53,915 bases of DNA from Xenococcaceae cyanobacterium MO_234.B1 (GTDB taxonomy: Bacteria; Cyanobacteriota; Cyanobacteriia; Cyanobacteriales; Xenococcaceae). Under the pieces are notes generated by a model, which saw nothing but the letters and a program-made list of their open reading frames with translations, searched no databases and had not been told where the DNA came from. Made by a program: the position numbers and the translations under genes. Positions 52,394 to 53,915 of this stretch are shown here, piece by piece. The stretch covers positions 1 to 53,915 of the forward strand of contig JASJEK010000001.1 of NCBI GenBank assembly GCA_030064915.1, in the 5' to 3' direction. The first letter of the stretch is position 1. Each line of letters opens with the position of its first letter.

Positions 52394-53728
52394 TTAATTC
52401 CAAAGATTGCGCCACCAGAGGACAGGTTTAGCTTCTACAAAGTTGATTTTTGCCCGAATATTGTTAATATCCCATCCTGTAAGAGTAACTAAAGTTTGTG
52501 CTTCTTTTTCCTGTCGTTCTTTTACTGATTGTTTATATTTTTGGGCAGCATTACAGGTAATTTTTTCGCGATAGGGATGGCGAATTACATAACGCCCCTG
52601 AAATAGTTGACGGTTTCCTGTTTCTTGGAAACGCAAATCTTCGGGAAATTTATCACGGGTATAGCGTACATGAAGCCGAGTGATAAAGACATTGCTGCTA
52701 CCACGAAAAACTCTAGGCCCAGGTATGGGAGTGGGATAATCGAGCCAGAATACCCCAGCTTGTTTTAATTCTTCTGGATTAAGAGGCTGTGCGGAACAAG
52801 GATCGCAACTACCCATATCCCAAGCGTATTCTAAGAATGCTACTTGTTTATTCTCCTTTTCATAGGATTTCTGGAACATGGTAGTGTAGAAATCTTTAAA
52901 TTCCTTTTGGACAAATTCGGGAATATCTACATTGGAAGGAACTTTCACTGTGCGATAGTTAGTAAGTTCTACTTGACCTTTAGGAGATAGGAGATAAACT
53001 ATTAAATCTTGATCGCCTTGAGCATTCATCATTCCTAAGCGAATTGGTAGCATAAACTTAGGAGATTCATAGGCCATAGAAATTGGTCTTAGCTTGTTAA
53101 ACCCTTGACTGTCGTACTCTTCAAGATTGACTTTGGCAACAAAGAATTTAAGCTTTTGCTTAATATAAGGTTGTAATAATTCCTTGGCACCCCTAGGAAT
53201 TTTGTAACCATTCTGAATTAGCCAAGTCTCTAAACCGTCAGATTCTTTGGCACTAAGAATAACAATATCGTATTCTCCAACAGAAAATTCTTCCTCTACA
53301 GTTACCCCTAAATCAGCTTTAAATTCCCTTCTTGCAGCAGCTTGGGGAAATGGTGCTGAGGACATTTCTGCGTCTTCTTGTATCCTATACACTTGACAGG
53401 GGTCAGGGTCAAAATATTCTACTAATCTCGGTGCGCTAAAATCATCCAGTCTTTTAATAATTTTGGCTTCATTGACATGGACTTGTTCTGCTTTCAAGAT
53501 AACAGGAACAGGAACAACCAGGGCAAAATCCTTGACATCTCCTTGATAATCATTTGCCATAGTTAAGACAGTTCTTTGTCCATCTCTAGCAATAATAACT
53601 TGAGAAGCTTGATTGTAAAGATCGCTATCAGCTTTGGCTACATAAAAACCACAAAAAGCTTGTGCTGGTTGAATATTAAAACTAAAAACTGCGATCGCAA
53701 CTAGCAACCATATTTTGATTAACTTCAT
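52394..53728 (-). CDS. Exported DUF2330 protein
   Basis: The 444-residue product begins with a signal peptide (MKLIKIWLLVAIAVFSF, ending ...QPAQAF) and continues with the DUF2330 region: FCGFYVAKADSDLYNQASQVIIARDGQRTVLTMANDYQGDVKDFALVVPVP. It is cysteine-poor in the body apart from a CDPCSAQPLN motif near 309. The protein is exported to the periplasm or anchored outside. The function is unknown; members often precede other membrane proteins, and a partial minus-strand gene follows upstream of it. The start is ATG at 53728. Confidence 0.85.
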   Translation of the reverse strand: MKLIKIWLLVAIAVFSFNIQPAQAFCGFYVAKADSDLYNQASQVIIARDGQRTVLTMANDYQGDVKDFALVVPVPVILKAEQVHVNEAKIIKRLDDFSAPRLVEYFDPDPCQVYRIQEDAEMSSAPFPQAAARREFKADLGVTVEEEFSVGEYDIVILSAKESDGLETWLIQNGYKIPRGAKELLQPYIKQKLKFFVAKVNLEEYDSQGFNKLRPISMAYESPKFMLPIRLGMMNAQGDQDLIVYLLSPKGQVELTNYRTVKVPSNVDIPEFVQKEFKDFYTTMFQKSYEKENKQVAFLEYAWDMGSCDPCSAQPLNPEELKQAGVFWLDYPTPIPGPRVFRGSSNVFITRLHVRYTRDKFPEDLRFQETGNRQLFQGRYVIRHPYREKITCNAAQKYKQSVKERQEKEAQTLVTLTGWDINNIRAKINFVEAKPVLWWRNLWN

Positions 53729-53821
53729 ATCTGAATACCTGTGTGGATAACTTTATTGGGGATTGGTGATTAAAATAACTGAGGTAAGGGCGAACAGCCG
53801 TTAGCCCCTACGGATGACTGA

Positions 53822-53915
53822 TTACTGTCTTATTCCAGATAAACCTAGGCGCAGACCACAAATAATCACACAGAATAGTAAGAGGAGAAACAATAAATAA
53901 GGCCCAGAAAATAGC
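53822..53915 (-). CDS. C-terminal fragment of a membrane protein (runs off the window)
   Basis: A minus-strand frame enters from the right edge and ends at a TAA (53822-53824). The 30 codons read LFSGPYLLFLLLLFCVIICG and then LRLGLSGIRQ, a membrane helix with a short basic tail. It lies upstream of, and on the same strand as, the DUF2330 gene. Without the rest, no family can be given. Confidence 0.4.
   Translation of the reverse strand, partial: LFSGPYLLFLLLLFCVIICGLRLGLSGIRQ

Overview
The window comes from a cyanobacterium. The RNA polymerase beta' subunit is split into separate rpoC1 and rpoC2 genes, HIP1-type GCGATCGC octamers are scattered throughout, and many genes are typical of cyanobacteria (TMEM14, DUF29, DnaJ-TPR, an InrS-like regulator, GAF photoreceptor domains). 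Base composition is AT-rich outside the HIP1 sites. I cannot place the order with confidence; the gene content would suit a large-genome coccoid or filamentous form. No rRNA, tRNA or CRISPR array was seen.

Region by region. 0-2.6 kb: urease accessory gene ureF, a secreted CAP-domain protein and an InrS-like metal-sensing repressor. 2.8-13.7 kb: the transcription/translation block rpsT-tatD-rpoB-rpoC1-rpoC2, all on the minus strand and closed by a clear terminator. 14-19 kb: a twin-GAF protein whose domains both carry the two cysteines of DXCF cyanobacteriochromes, then hisD, a HAD phosphatase and trpA, followed by an IS relic. 19.4-21.4 kb: an overlapping MotA/TolQ-like and MotB/OmpA-like pair resembling ZorA/ZorB without any other Zorya gene. 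21.4-32.2 kb: queA, small membrane and outer-membrane genes, rsmB with an in-frame palindromic insert, and several cyanobacterial hypothetical genes. 33-36 kb: phosphoglucomutase and a protein made of two fused P-loop kinase-like halves. 36-42 kb: an IS607 relic, a dipeptide epimerase (DgcA-like), a tyrosine integrase, a 1.16 kb AT-rich gap, an XRE/zinc-ribbon regulator, and a DUF1611 (DgcN-like) gene. 42-47.6 kb: a glycosyltransferase, the KtrB/KtrA potassium uptake pair, tadA and an MFS transporter. 47.8-53.9 kb: a membrane DnaJ-TPR protein, a TPP riboswitch controlling thiC, two DUF29 genes, a small coiled-coil membrane protein, a DUF2330 protein and the end of one more membrane gene.

The rpsT-to-rpoC2 run and KtrB/KtrA are clear functional units. 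The epimerase and DUF1611 genes may be a D-glutamate or peptidoglycan-peptide salvage pair now separated by the integrase/regulator cassette. Intergenic DNA is rich in short palindromes, MITE-like elements and a repeated fold-back module (GGGRC ... AGACAGYCCC) that occurs at three sites and may be a structured RNA or transposon end.

The best candidates for something undescribed are the orphan ZorAB-like pair, the output-less twin DXCF photoreceptor, the integrase/AT-rich/zinc-ribbon cassette, and the repeated fold-back module.
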